Source of the DNA: Hallerella sp964587155
GTDB lineage: Bacteria; Fibrobacterota; Fibrobacteria; Fibrobacterales; Fibrobacteraceae
Length of the DNA: 64,000 nt
Assembly: GCA_964587155.1 (NCBI GenBank)
Contig: CAZPKF010000001.1
Location: 62,001-126,000 of the forward strand
Direction: 5' to 3'
Within the stretch, counting starts at the first letter, position 1. Each line of letters starts with the position of its first letter. Positions 7,639 through 15,565 of this stretch are shown here, piece after piece. The notes beneath the pieces were generated by a model. That model saw only the letters and a program-made list of their open reading frames with translations. It was not told where the DNA came from and made no database searches. The position numbers and the translations under genes were made by a program.

Positions 7639-8298
7639 TTGTTTCACGTGAAACATTATTTTGACTCTCAACAAGAAACTCTTTTTTTAGACTACCTTTC
7701 TTCAAATGAAATTTCTTTTTCGGAAGAAACACTGGAAAAATTTTACCAGTACGCACAACTGGTTATTCAGGGAAATGAAAAAGTCAATTTAATTTCCAAA
7801 AATGACATTCAAAAATTTTTAACACGCCATATAGCGGATTCTCTATATCCTTATATTGTTTTGTCTAAAAAAAATATTTTAAAACCAAATTTAACTTGGG
7901 CCGATATGGGTTCCGGTGGGGGATGTCCCGTATTCCCTTTGGCTATTGCTTGTCCGCAAATTCAATTTTTTGCTTCAGAACCCCGTCATAAAAGAGTTTT
8001 ATTTTTAGAAGAGACGCAAAAATCATTGAATTTGAAAAATTTAAAAATCGTCGGAAAACGATTTGAAACATCTGGTATAACACAATGTGACATCATTTCT
8101 TGCCGAGCTTTATCCCGTTTTGAAGCTGACTATGAAAGAGCAAAACCGGGATTGAAAAAAAACGGACTTTTTCTCACTTTTAAAACAAAAGAAATTTCTC
8201 AAGAGTTGGAAAATATTCCCAATGTTCACTTGATAGATTATCATCTTCCATTGGAATCTTTAACATACTCCTTAGTCATCAAAGGAATTTATGGGTAA
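7639..8298 (+). CDS. rsmG: 16S rRNA (guanine527-N7)-methyltransferase RsmG
   Basis: A 219-residue protein. It shows YAQLVIQGNEKVNLISKNDI (residues ~30-50), the HIADSL motif at ~72, the SAM-binding loop WADMGSGGGCPVFPLAIACP and EPRHKRVLFLEE, all standard for GidB/RsmG, which makes m7G527 in 16S rRNA. The reading frame begins with TTG inside parS (MFHVKHYF...), and no Shine-Dalgarno is visible. A GTG at 7648 is an alternative. Its last codons overlap parA by 8 bp (ATGGGTAA). The SAM loop is GGGCPVFP where GAGFPGIP is usual, a mild deviation. The gidB-parA-parB order is widespread near bacterial origins. Confidence 0.9.
   Translation: MFHVKHYFDSQQETLFLDYLSSNEISFSEETLEKFYQYAQLVIQGNEKVNLISKNDIQKFLTRHIADSLYPYIVLSKKNILKPNLTWADMGSGGGCPVFPLAIACPQIQFFASEPRHKRVLFLEETQKSLNLKNLKIVGKRFETSGITQCDIISCRALSRFEADYERAKPGLKKNGLFLTFKTKEISQELENIPNVHLIDYHLPLESLTYSLVIKGIYG
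7640..7655. promoter_or_regulatory. parS centromere site 2, overlapping the rsmG start
   Basis: This is a second exact copy of TGTTTCACGTGAAACA. Its first two bases form part of the TTG that opens the rsmG frame, so the first five codons of rsmG (encoding MFHVK) are the parS site itself. Confidence 0.95.
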
Positions 8299-9085
8299 AA
8301 TAATCGCCATTTGTAATCAGAAAGGAGGTGTCGGCAAAACGACAACGGCAATCAATTTGGCTGCCAATTTTGCCGCATTGGAAAAACAAACCTTGCTTAT
8401 CGATATGGACCCGCAAGGAAACGCCTCTCAAGGTTTGGGTTATTTGGAAAGTCAGGAAGAAGATATTCATGAAGCATTGATTCTCGCAGAAAGTCCGGAC
8501 TCCGTTTCCAAAGAAGCTTTGCAAAAATTCATTTTGAAAACGGATTTGGATTATTTAAAACTCATCACAGCGGGTCCTGATCTTGCGGCAATGGAAATGG
8601 AATTGATTAACGCCATGAGCCGGGAACATCGGTTAAGCCGAATAACTTCTTTGTTAAAGGATCAATTCGATTATATCATCATCGATTCTCCTCCTAGCTT
8701 AAACTTGCTGACTTTGAACACCTTGACTGCAGCTGACAGTGTTTTGATTCCCGTTCAGTGTGAATATTACGCTCTTCAGGGATTGGCAGAACTTTTCAAT
8801 ACCATTCGCCTTGTTCAAAAAAATCTCAACAATCATTTGAACATCGAAGGTACATTGCTCACCATGTACGATTCGCGGTTAAGCCTTTCTCATCAGGTTG
8901 CCGAAGAAGTACGCACGGTCATTAAAGAACGCGTTTTCAAAACCATGATTCCGAGAAACGTCAGACTCAGCGAAGCACCTTCTCACGGAAAACCGGCAAT
9001 TCTTTACGATGTAAAAAGTCTCGGCGCACAAGCGTATATGAAATTGGCAGAAGAAATCATCAATGGAGCAGTCAACCATGGGTAA
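8291..9085 (+). CDS. parA: Chromosome-partitioning ATPase ParA (Soj)
   Basis: A 264-residue deviant Walker-A ATPase: KGGVGKTTTAINLA at residues ~11-24, DMDPQGNASQGLG at ~40, IDSPPSLNLLT at ~130, and the C-terminal EAPSHGKPAILYD typical of Soj-type ParA. It binds DNA nonspecifically as an ATP dimer and is stimulated by ParB at parS, moving origins apart. It starts inside the end of rsmG and ends inside the start of parB with the same 8-nt overlap, implying translational coupling of all three. Confidence 0.96.
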   Translation: MGKIIAICNQKGGVGKTTTAINLAANFAALEKQTLLIDMDPQGNASQGLGYLESQEEDIHEALILAESPDSVSKEALQKFILKTDLDYLKLITAGPDLAAMEMELINAMSREHRLSRITSLLKDQFDYIIIDSPPSLNLLTLNTLTAADSVLIPVQCEYYALQGLAELFNTIRLVQKNLNNHLNIEGTLLTMYDSRLSLSHQVAEEVRTVIKERVFKTMIPRNVRLSEAPSHGKPAILYDVKSLGAQAYMKLAEEIINGAVNHG

Positions 9086-9977
9086 AAAATCAATGGGTCT
9101 TGGACAGGGATTGAATTCTATCATTCAAAATCACAGTTTTTCTTTGGATGAACAAATCAATCAAGACGAAAACGGAAATTTAGTCAAAATTGAAAAAATC
9201 AATCTGGACCTGATTGACGCTAACCCTTTCCAACCTCGAAAAGAATTCAACCAAGAAGAGCTGGAAGAACTGGCTTCCACCTTGAAAGAACAAGGTTTGA
9301 TTCAACCGATTACCGTTCGAAAATACAATGGACGGTATCAAATTGTCAGCGGTGAACGGCGGACGCGGGCTGCTCGGTTGGCGGGATTTCAAACCATCGA
9401 CGCTTATGTTCATGAACTCCTTTCCGACAAAAAAATGGCGGAATGGTCTCTCATCGAAAATATCCAACGGGTGGATCTCAACGCTATCGAAGTTGCTAGC
9501 TCCTACGAAAAATTGATCGAAAATTACGGATATACCCATGACGATTTGGCGAAAAGTGTAGGAAAATCCCGCTCAGCCATCACGAATTCTCTGCGCTTGC
9601 TCAAGCTCCCCGAACAAGTACAAATTTGGATTGGCGAAGGAAAAATTTCCCAAAGTGCAGCAAGAACTCTTTTGAGTCCAGAAATCACAGACCCGGAAAA
9701 AATCGCTAGAGATATTATTGAAAAAGGATTGAATGTACGGGAAATAGAAAATCTGACAAAAGAAAAAAAACAAGAGAAAAATTCTGATACGCCAAAAACT
9801 CAAAATCCATTGGATCCCAATTTATTGGCGTTTTTGAAAAAAATGGAAGAATTCTTCGGAACGTCTGTCAAATTGCAGACAGCTTCTCCGGATGCTTCTA
9901 AAGGAAAACTCATCATCGACTATTATTCTTTTGAAGATTTGACTCGAATTCAAGAAAAAATGGAAGGATCCGATTGA
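9078..9977 (+). CDS. parB: Chromosome-partitioning CTPase ParB (Spo0J)
   Basis: A 299-residue protein. An N-terminal MGLGQGLNSI tag, which typically contacts ParA, opens the protein. The CTP-binding domain follows with NPFQPRKEF, GLIQPITVRK and GERRTRAARLAG, then ENIQRVDLNAIE and the HTH that reads parS (DLAKSVGKSRSAITNSLRLL, ~165-185). A C-terminal dimerisation segment closes it. The start ATG at 9078 is chosen over the in-frame ATG at 9063 because it places MGKKSMGLG at the N terminus and forms an ATGGGTAA overlap with parA. Two perfect parS targets lie 1.4 kb upstream. Confidence 0.95.
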   Translation: MGKKSMGLGQGLNSIIQNHSFSLDEQINQDENGNLVKIEKINLDLIDANPFQPRKEFNQEELEELASTLKEQGLIQPITVRKYNGRYQIVSGERRTRAARLAGFQTIDAYVHELLSDKKMAEWSLIENIQRVDLNAIEVASSYEKLIENYGYTHDDLAKSVGKSRSAITNSLRLLKLPEQVQIWIGEGKISQSAARTLLSPEITDPEKIARDIIEKGLNVREIENLTKEKKQEKNSDTPKTQNPLDPNLLAFLKKMEEFFGTSVKLQTASPDASKGKLIIDYYSFEDLTRIQEKMEGSD

Positions 9978-10807
9978 AAAACCGCTATCACATCATTCAA
10001 ATCATTCCATCCGATTCTGGAAAAACAGTTTCTTTGAAAATTCATTCCTTCGCATGGAAATTGTTTGGCATTCTTTTTTTGCTTCTTTTGGTTCTCGGAG
10101 GCGTTTTCATTTACAAATTGTCAGTCATCAACGCGATGATTCTCAGTTCCCGACAAATTCAAAGTCAAAATGAAACTCTTCTCAAAAAACAGCAGGAATA
10201 TGAACTTTTCTTTTCTGAATTGGATTCCATTTCTACGATGGAAAGGCAAATAAAGAATATATTGGAAACTTTTTACGAAACGGATTCCACAAAACTGTCT
10301 GCCATCATCGAAAAGAATCGTTTTCATTTTGCACCACTTCCCCAAAACAGATTCAATGCCGAATACCGAAGCGGCATTGATGGCGAACGGAAAAATTGGG
10401 ACAATTTGCCAAATATCATCCCCACAACGGGGATTATCAGCAAATCTTTTTCCATGGAAGAAAATCATTTAGGAATTGATATTTCCGCCAAAAATAATGA
10501 ACCTGTATTTGCTACGGCAGACGGAAAAATTCTCAGTGTTTCTAAGGCAAAAGATCTGGGATTGAATATTCAAATAGAACACGGCAACGGATACATTACC
10601 CGTTATTCCCACCTTCAAAAAGCCCATGTCAAAAAAGGCTCCAGAATAAAAAAAGGGGAAGTCATTGGAACAGTTGGCTCATCCGGCAATTCAACGGGAC
10701 CTCACATTCATTATGAAATTTTAAAAGACAATCATCAAATTGACCCAGAATTCTTTATCGAGGAATACGCATGGCAAAAGAAACAGACAACCAATTCACA
10801 CAAATAA
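9974..10807 (+). CDS. M23/LytM-type cell-wall metallopeptidase
   Basis: A 277-residue protein with a short cytoplasmic tail, one membrane helix (residues ~30-50), a coiled-coil segment (~55-95) and a LytM domain from ~150. The zinc motifs are intact: HLGIDISA (HxxxD) and GPHIHYEI (HxH), plus YSHLQKAHVKKGSRIKKGE. Such enzymes cut peptidoglycan cross-bridges. The start is TTG at 9974, overlapping the parB TGA, so it is translationally coupled. The next gene, a bactofilin, overlaps its 3' end by 37 bp. M23 peptidase plus bactofilin pairs control cell shape in Helicobacter and others, which fits the context. Confidence 0.92.
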   Translation: MKNRYHIIQIIPSDSGKTVSLKIHSFAWKLFGILFLLLLVLGGVFIYKLSVINAMILSSRQIQSQNETLLKKQQEYELFFSELDSISTMERQIKNILETFYETDSTKLSAIIEKNRFHFAPLPQNRFNAEYRSGIDGERKNWDNLPNIIPTTGIISKSFSMEENHLGIDISAKNNEPVFATADGKILSVSKAKDLGLNIQIEHGNGYITRYSHLQKAHVKKGSRIKKGEVIGTVGSSGNSTGPHIHYEILKDNHQIDPEFFIEEYAWQKKQTTNSHK

Positions 10808-11127
10808 GTCCTTCCATCAACATTGTTGGAGATCTTACCGGATCAAGTGATATCCGCATTGCAGGAAAAGTAAAAGGAAATATTTCCATCACAGGAGATA
10901 TTGTCATTGAACATTCCGGATGTGTTGAAGGGACGATTCACGCCAAGAATGCAACCATCGCCGGAAAGGTCAATGGGGACATTGAATGCAGTGAAAAACT
11001 GATATTGGAAGATAAATCCTTTTCAGTGGGAAACATCAAGACAAAACTTCTTGTCATTGAATGTGGAGCCAAATTGAAGGGGAATTGTGAAGTTTCCACA
11101 GATTCTCTGGAGGGAAAGAAGGCTTAA
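10771..11127 (+). CDS. Bactofilin cytoskeletal protein
   Basis: A 118-residue protein made of short beta-repeat turns rich in Gly (GDLTGSSDIRIAGKVKGNIS, GCVEGTIHAKNATIAGKVNG, ECGAKLKGNCEV), the right-handed beta-helix repeat of bactofilins (PF04519). Bactofilins self-polymerise without nucleotide and recruit peptidoglycan enzymes or ParABS components. The ATG at 10771 lies within the M23 gene and is coupled to it. It is the last gene of the rsmG-parA-parB-M23-bactofilin unit, which supports a joint role in polar organisation and cell shape. Confidence 0.92.
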   Translation: MAKETDNQFTQISPSINIVGDLTGSSDIRIAGKVKGNISITGDIVIEHSGCVEGTIHAKNATIAGKVNGDIECSEKLILEDKSFSVGNIKTKLLVIECGAKLKGNCEVSTDSLEGKKA

Positions 11128-11507
11128 TCCTCTATGCACATCCTCCTTTAAATATTCCTTTTATATATATAATAGAGAATGATATTGAAGGGGTGGAAAT
11201 GTGGAAAAGTTGAGGAATTATCCGTCTAAGTGAATGAGTTGCAACAAGATACAAAAGAAGTGAATATGTTTTTTCTTTTGATAACTTTTGAATTTATTCA
11301 CAACTATCAATGTGGAAAGAAGTTGAAACCTGTTTTATCAATATCTTTCCCAAATTTATCTGAAAACATCCATTGAAAACCTGAATTTCAACATAATTTT
11401 ATCCTCAGTGTGAATAAAATATGTTGATTTGATGGTCGTCACTTCGGAATGGGAATATTGGAAGTTCTTATTCTACAAGCGAGCGGATTTATTTAGATTT
11501 TGAAATC
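11128..11507. other. Gene-free AT-rich region with DnaA boxes, candidate replication origin
   Basis: This 380-bp stretch contains no gene. It has two exact TTATNCACA DnaA boxes in opposite orientation: TTATTCACA at 11294-11302 and TGTGAATAA at 11409-11417. A near match TGTGGAAAA lies at 11200-11208, a weaker one at 11311-11319, and an AT tract TTTATATATATAATAG around 11160-11174 could serve as an unwinding element. Position just behind the parAB operon supports an origin, but no dnaA gene is in the window, so this remains a candidate. Confidence 0.4.
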
Positions 11508-12257
11508 ATGGATAAGTCAAAGGCATCTTTTCGCATAGGACAGGTGACCGACGTTCATCTTGAATTGGATGAAGGATTGAACAGCGGCTTGGATTCTGTC
11601 AAAAGCTTCGAGAGGATATTGGACGATGTTTCCCGTTTTTCGTTAGATCTTCTCGTGTTGACTGGAGATTTGACAGAGCATGGCTTCGAAAAGGAATATC
11701 TTCTTTTTCAGAAAATAATCAAACAGTATCATCGGCCGTGGTGTGTTATTGCGGGGAATCATGATGATTCGGAAAACATGGTCCGCTGCCTTTTTGAAAA
11801 TTTAAAATTGGAAAATGGTGAATTTTTTTTCCAAAAAAAAGTAAATGGATTTGATTTTTTCTTTTTGGACAGTTCCAAAGGATTTGTGTCCCGAAAACAG
11901 TTGGATTGGCTTTTGACGGAATCTGAAAAAAAGAATGGTGAAATTTTTCTTTTTATGCATCATCCGCCGTGTCTCTGTGGGCATCTTTTCATGGATTCCC
12001 GTTATGCGTTGAAAAACTGGAAAGAAGTGGGAGAAACGTTGGATAGAATTCACCATTTGCATTCCATATTTGTAGGGCATTATCATTCTGACATGACCAT
12101 TGATAGGGGAAATGGGCAAATGGTTTATGTGACTCCGGCGACTCAGATGCAATTGGATCCGGATTCATCGGAATTTAAAATATTGAGCGAATCTCCTGGT
12201 TGGCGCCTGATTGAATACAGCGAAGGGAAACTTTCGACGGAATTGCGATATCTTTAA
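11508..12257 (+). CDS. Metallophosphoesterase, CpdA-like
   Basis: A 249-residue calcineurin-like phosphoesterase with all metal motifs: QVTDVHL (DxH, residues ~13-18), LTGDLTEHG (GDxxxxG), AGNHDD (GNHD/E), FMHHPP and GHYHSD (GHxH). Length and layout match CpdA-type 3',5'-cyclic-nucleotide phosphodiesterases, but phosphodiesterases of this class act on many substrates, so cAMP hydrolysis is not proven. The ATG at 11508 lacks a strong Shine-Dalgarno. It is monocistronic, between the candidate origin region and tRNA-Met. Confidence 0.85.
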   Translation: MDKSKASFRIGQVTDVHLELDEGLNSGLDSVKSFERILDDVSRFSLDLLVLTGDLTEHGFEKEYLLFQKIIKQYHRPWCVIAGNHDDSENMVRCLFENLKLENGEFFFQKKVNGFDFFFLDSSKGFVSRKQLDWLLTESEKKNGEIFLFMHHPPCLCGHLFMDSRYALKNWKEVGETLDRIHHLHSIFVGHYHSDMTIDRGNGQMVYVTPATQMQLDPDSSEFKILSESPGWRLIEYSEGKLSTELRYL

Positions 12258-12324
12258 TGAAATTCTTTATTTTTCAAAAGAACCCTTGAATTTTGAAAGA
12301 AATCTTTCTAAATTGGACTTACCT

Positions 12325-12397
12325 GGCGGTTTAGCTCAGTCGGTAGAGCAACGGAATCATAATCCGTGTGTCTGTGGTTCGACCCCACAAACCGCTA
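12325..12397 (+). tRNA. tRNA-Met (anticodon CAT), elongator type
   Basis: A complete cloverleaf. The acceptor GGCGGTT pairs with AACCGCT (one G-T), with a D-arm GCTCAGTCGGTAGAGC. The anticodon stem ACGGA/TCCGT carries a 7-nt loop ATCATAA with anticodon CAT. The T-arm is TGTGG-TTCGACC-CCACA with discriminator A. CCA is not encoded. G1 pairs with the 3' side, so it is not an initiator; a tRNA-Ile2 with modified C34 is a possible alternative. Confidence 0.92.
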
Positions 12398-12421
12398 TTA
12401 CCTTTCGGAAGGAGCCTTAAA

Positions 12422-12850
12422 TTGAATAAAAAGCTTTTTGCATCTTTGTTCGGGTTGGCTTCTTCCCTTTTTATTTTGGGATGTGGACAGGGAAAAGAAG
12501 AACTCACTCCCATTCTTCCGCAAAAAAATTCTCAAGCATCTGTAGTCACTCCGGTCAGCGTGCCTAAATTTACGCCCCCGCAAACAACTGCGATAGATGA
12601 AAAAAAAGCGAAGCAATATGCGAATGCAAATGCGGCGTTGTTGATGCTCGGAAAGGAATGGTCTTTGAAAATTGAACAAGCCCAGGGTGAAAACAAAGTC
12701 GTAATTTTGCAAAATTATGAAAAGGCCCGTGAACAGGTCTGTATCCGCGTAGGATTGGCAGGATTTGCCGAATATCAGTGGCTGACCAATGTCGCCGTCA
12801 AGGATTCCAGCAATTCGGAAGTTTTAAAATCAGCCGGAATTCAATATTGA
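12422..12850 (+). CDS. Small lipoprotein of unknown function
   Basis: A 142-residue product beginning with a lipoprotein signal peptide (residues 1-21, SLFILGCGQ lipobox, Cys ~21). A Pro/Thr-rich linker and an Ala/Glu-rich, probably helical domain (KKAKQYANANAALLMLGKEW, then ENKVVILQNYEKAREQVCIRVG) follow. The start is TTG at 12422, supported by AAGGAG eight bases upstream and by placing the signal peptide at the very N terminus; no ATG is available. It lies 24 bp after tRNA-Met and may be co-transcribed. No family is recognised. A terminator follows. Confidence 0.75.
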   Translation: MNKKLFASLFGLASSLFILGCGQGKEELTPILPQKNSQASVVTPVSVPKFTPPQTTAIDEKKAKQYANANAALLMLGKEWSLKIEQAQGENKVVILQNYEKAREQVCIRVGLAGFAEYQWLTNVAVKDSSNSEVLKSAGIQY

Positions 12851-12891
12851 TTGTATAACAAGTTTTTGAGTTGAACTATTAAAAAACTTTA

Positions 12892-12920
12892 AAAACCACT
12901 TGTTTCGCAAGTGGTTTTTT
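12892..12920 (+). terminator. Rho-independent terminator after the lipoprotein gene
   Basis: The 11-bp stem AAAACCACTTG / CAAGTGGTTTT has a 5-nt loop and runs into T's on the plus strand. Confidence 0.85.
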
Positions 12921-12927
12921 AATGTAG

Positions 12928-12956
12928 AAATCCCGGATTTGTTGAATCCGGGATTT
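12928..12956. terminator. Hairpin between convergent genes, probably terminating metY
   Basis: A 12-bp perfect stem AAATCCCGGATT / AATCCGGGATTT with a 5-nt loop lies 11 bp beyond the metY stop on the minus strand. Confidence 0.6.
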
Positions 12957-12967
12957 GAAAAAATCGA

Positions 12968-14248
12968 TTAAATTTTTTCAAATGCTTGCTGCATGTCGGC
13001 TATAAGATCGTCCGGATTTTCAATCCCCACAGAAAGGCGGATTAAATCAGGGCGAATGCCATTTGCCAAAAGCTGTTCATCTGTCAATTGACGATGCGTA
13101 TGGCTGGCTGGATGCAACACGCAAGTCCGGGCATCGGCTACGTGGGTAACGATAGCTATCAATTTGAGAGAATCCATGAAACGGATGGATTCTTCACGGC
13201 CACCTTTGATTCCAAAAGCCATTACGCCACAAGGAATCCCGCCTTTGAACTGTTTTTGTGAGAGTTCATAATAAGAATCGGATTTTAAACCGGCGAAGTT
13301 GACCCAGGCGACTTTTGGATGGTTTTGCAAAAATTCAGCGATTTTCAGCGCATTTTCACAATGCTTTGGCATCCGGAGGGCGAGTGTTTCAAGACCGACA
13401 TTCAAAAGGAAGGCATTTGCCGGTGATTGAATGCTTCCGAAATCCCGCATCAATTGAGCTGTCGCCTTGACAATGTAACCCTTTTTGCCGAACGCTTTGC
13501 TGTAAGCAAGTCCATGGTAAGAGGGATCCGGTTCTGTCAGGCCGGGAAATTTGTCGTGGTGGGCTTCCCAATCAAAATTTCCGCTGTCGATAATCGCGCC
13601 GCCAACAGTCATGGCGTGTCCGTCCATGTATTTGGTTGTCGAATGGGTGACAATGTCTGCCCCAAATTCAAAGGGCTTGCATAAAATAGGCGTGGCGAAA
13701 GTATTGTCAATGATGAAAGGTACGCCGTGTTTGTGAGCGATTTTTGCAAATTTTTGAATGTCCGTGATGCGGCAAGTTGGATTGGAGATGGTTTCTCCGA
13801 AAAATGCTTTGGTATTGGATTGGAAGGCTTTGTCGATTTCTTCTTCGCTTGCGTCCGGGTCGACAAAAGTAACTTCAATGCCGAGTTTTTTCATGGTGAC
13901 GGCGAAGAGATTGTAGGTTCCCCCGTAGATAGCAGAAGAACTAACGAAATGATCGCCGGATTCGCAAATGTTGAAAATGGCGAAAAAATTTGCAGCTTGG
14001 CCCGAACTGGTGAGCATTCCCGCGATGCCGCCCTCTAATTCGGTGATTTTTTGAGCAACGGCATCATTTGTCGGGTTTTGAAGACGTGTATAAAAATAAC
14101 CGTCTGCCTTGAGATCGAAAAGATCGGCCATTTGTGAGCTGGTGTCGTATTTGAAAGTCGTACTTTGATAAATGGGCAAAATGCGCGGTTCGCCTTTTTT
14201 GGGTTGCCAGCCACTTTGGACACATAGAGTCTGATTGTCTAAATTCAT
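12968..14248 (-). CDS. metY: O-acetylhomoserine sulfhydrylase (PLP enzyme)
   Basis: A 426-residue Cys/Met-metabolism PLP enzyme. Landmarks are CVQSGWQPKKGEPRILPIYQSTTF at the N terminus, YTRLQNPT (Tyr and Arg contacting PLP phosphate), SSGQAA, DNTFATP, the PLP lysine in THSTTKYMDGH, and LIRLSVGIEN near the end. Length and the GHAMTVGGAI segment fit O-acetylhomoserine aminocarboxypropyltransferase, which makes homocysteine from O-acetylhomoserine and sulfide. Start ATG 14248 has AAAGGATTTTC upstream. Two direct copies of TTTTGCATAAA lie in its upstream region. Confidence 0.92.
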   Translation of the reverse strand: MNLDNQTLCVQSGWQPKKGEPRILPIYQSTTFKYDTSSQMADLFDLKADGYFYTRLQNPTNDAVAQKITELEGGIAGMLTSSGQAANFFAIFNICESGDHFVSSSAIYGGTYNLFAVTMKKLGIEVTFVDPDASEEEIDKAFQSNTKAFFGETISNPTCRITDIQKFAKIAHKHGVPFIIDNTFATPILCKPFEFGADIVTHSTTKYMDGHAMTVGGAIIDSGNFDWEAHHDKFPGLTEPDPSYHGLAYSKAFGKKGYIVKATAQLMRDFGSIQSPANAFLLNVGLETLALRMPKHCENALKIAEFLQNHPKVAWVNFAGLKSDSYYELSQKQFKGGIPCGVMAFGIKGGREESIRFMDSLKLIAIVTHVADARTCVLHPASHTHRQLTDEQLLANGIRPDLIRLSVGIENPDDLIADMQQAFEKI

Positions 14249-14260
14249 AATGAAAATCCT

Positions 14261-14289
14261 TTTTGCATAAAGATAAATTTTTGCATAAA
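14261..14289. repeat. Two direct TTTTGCATAAA repeats upstream of metY
   Basis: Identical 11-mers at 14261-14271 and 14279-14289, with starts 18 bp apart, sit 12-41 bp before the metY start codon. A related TTTTGCATAGA occurs at 15315-15325 before the Fic-like gene. The spacing suggests an operator for a helix-turn-helix protein. Confidence 0.4.
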
Positions 14290-14315
14290 TATGAATCGGA
14301 GAAATGGGAAAAAAA

Positions 14316-15266
14316 TTAAATTTTTTCGTTTTTCAAATGATATCTCGTGTTGCGTCCTCTGCCCGTGGATTTGGAGAGGATGTTTTTTTGCACTAAATCG
14401 TTCAAGTCCCGTAAAGCGGAATCGTGGGAAATTCCGGCATTGAGCGCCCATTCTGAAGAAGAAATTGTTTTTTCCGGATTTTTGAGAAAATTGTCTATTA
14501 AAGCCTGTTCCCGTTCGTGAAAAGCGACACCGCTGAAAGACAATTGCCTTTTTGCCAGAACAAACTGTTTTTGCAAATTTTGTTCCGCATTCAACAAAGA
14601 CGTTTCCAGCTTGGAAAGAAACCATAAAATCCATTCTGTGATATCTCCATTTGAAGTTTGGGACTTGTAAAGAATTTCAAAATAAGAATCGCGGTCTTGG
14701 AGAATTTCTCTGTTCAAGGCGTAACAATGGATGGGGGAATTTTCGCTTTTGGAAAGGAGCATATCGCAAAGGAGCCTTGCCAGTATGCCGTTTCCAAAAT
14801 CAAAAGGCCGGATGGTCAAAAACCAGAAATGAGTGATGGCCGCTTTGAGGACTGCGTCTGTTGTGGATTCGTTGAAATACAAAATCCATTTTTGAATTTC
14901 GCGGGAAATACGTTCAGTTGAAACGCCGGAAAAGGAAGTGGATTTGTTATTTGTGCTTTTTCGGTAACAACCTCCGTTTTGAAAAAGGGAAGCGTGTAAA
15001 GAGGATAATCGTTTTTCGCTCATCGGCATTGAAAAGTTTCTGGCTGCAGAAAAAAGGATGGGCGGCGGGGAATCCTTTCCGTCAATGTTCAATAGAGCTT
15101 CAAAATCGTCTTGTTGGATAGTTTCTGCAGTGGAGTTTGAAATGGCCAGGGTTGATTTCCCGTGCAATTCTCCTTGGGCGAAACGGACGCGGCAAAGTTT
15201 GTCGAGAACTGTTTTTTTTGCAAAACGAAAATTCGTCCAATCCGGATATTGGTGAATGAAGAGCAT
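14316..15266 (-). CDS. Fic-like protein with degenerate catalytic motif and C-terminal winged helix
   Basis: About 316 residues. The N terminus (HQYPDWTNFRFAKKTVL...FAQGELHGK) is the DUF4172 domain found in front of many Fic domains. The Fic core follows, but the active-site motif HPFx(D/E)GNGRxxR reads RPFDFGNGILAR at residues 153-164. The catalytic His is Arg, the acidic residue is Phe and the first Arg is Ile. AMPylation activity is therefore unlikely. The C-terminal 90 residues (FLKNPEKTISSSEWALNAGISHDSALRDL pattern) form a winged helix, suggesting a regulator. A start at 15302 is also open; 15266 matches the family N terminus better. Neither has a good Shine-Dalgarno. Confidence 0.8.
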   Translation of the reverse strand: MLFIHQYPDWTNFRFAKKTVLDKLCRVRFAQGELHGKSTLAISNSTAETIQQDDFEALLNIDGKDSPPPILFSAARNFSMPMSEKRLSSLHASLFQNGGCYRKSTNNKSTSFSGVSTERISREIQKWILYFNESTTDAVLKAAITHFWFLTIRPFDFGNGILARLLCDMLLSKSENSPIHCYALNREILQDRDSYFEILYKSQTSNGDITEWILWFLSKLETSLLNAEQNLQKQFVLAKRQLSFSGVAFHEREQALIDNFLKNPEKTISSSEWALNAGISHDSALRDLNDLVQKNILSKSTGRGRNTRYHLKNEKI

Positions 15267-15314
15267 GGGAAAAAAATAGAAAGGAATTCTTTGAAAAAAC
15301 ATAATCTACGCAAA

Positions 15315-15325
15315 TTTTGCATAGA
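15315..15325. promoter_or_regulatory. Palindromic operator-like site upstream of the Fic-like gene
   Basis: TACGCAAA-T-TTTGCATA (15307-15323) is an imperfect 8-bp inverted repeat. Its right half shares TTTTGCATA with the repeats before metY. The gene-free interval 15267-15565 holds nothing else recognisable. Confidence 0.35.
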
Positions 15326-15565
15326 TATTGGGTGGGATAAAAGAAAAATGATATACGTTACAAAAAAATTCACAAAAAGGGAAAATTGCGAATTGGAAGC
15401 GAATGGAAAATCAGAAAAATTTTTCAATCAAAAATGGGTTCTACGCAAGAAATGCGTTGAAAAAGAATGTTTTTTCATTTTACTTTTGAAATGTAGCCGA
15501 AAAGAAATCGTTCCAAGCTATCTTTGGATTGTTCACAGAATCCGGATTCCGGAAAAGGAAAGAAT

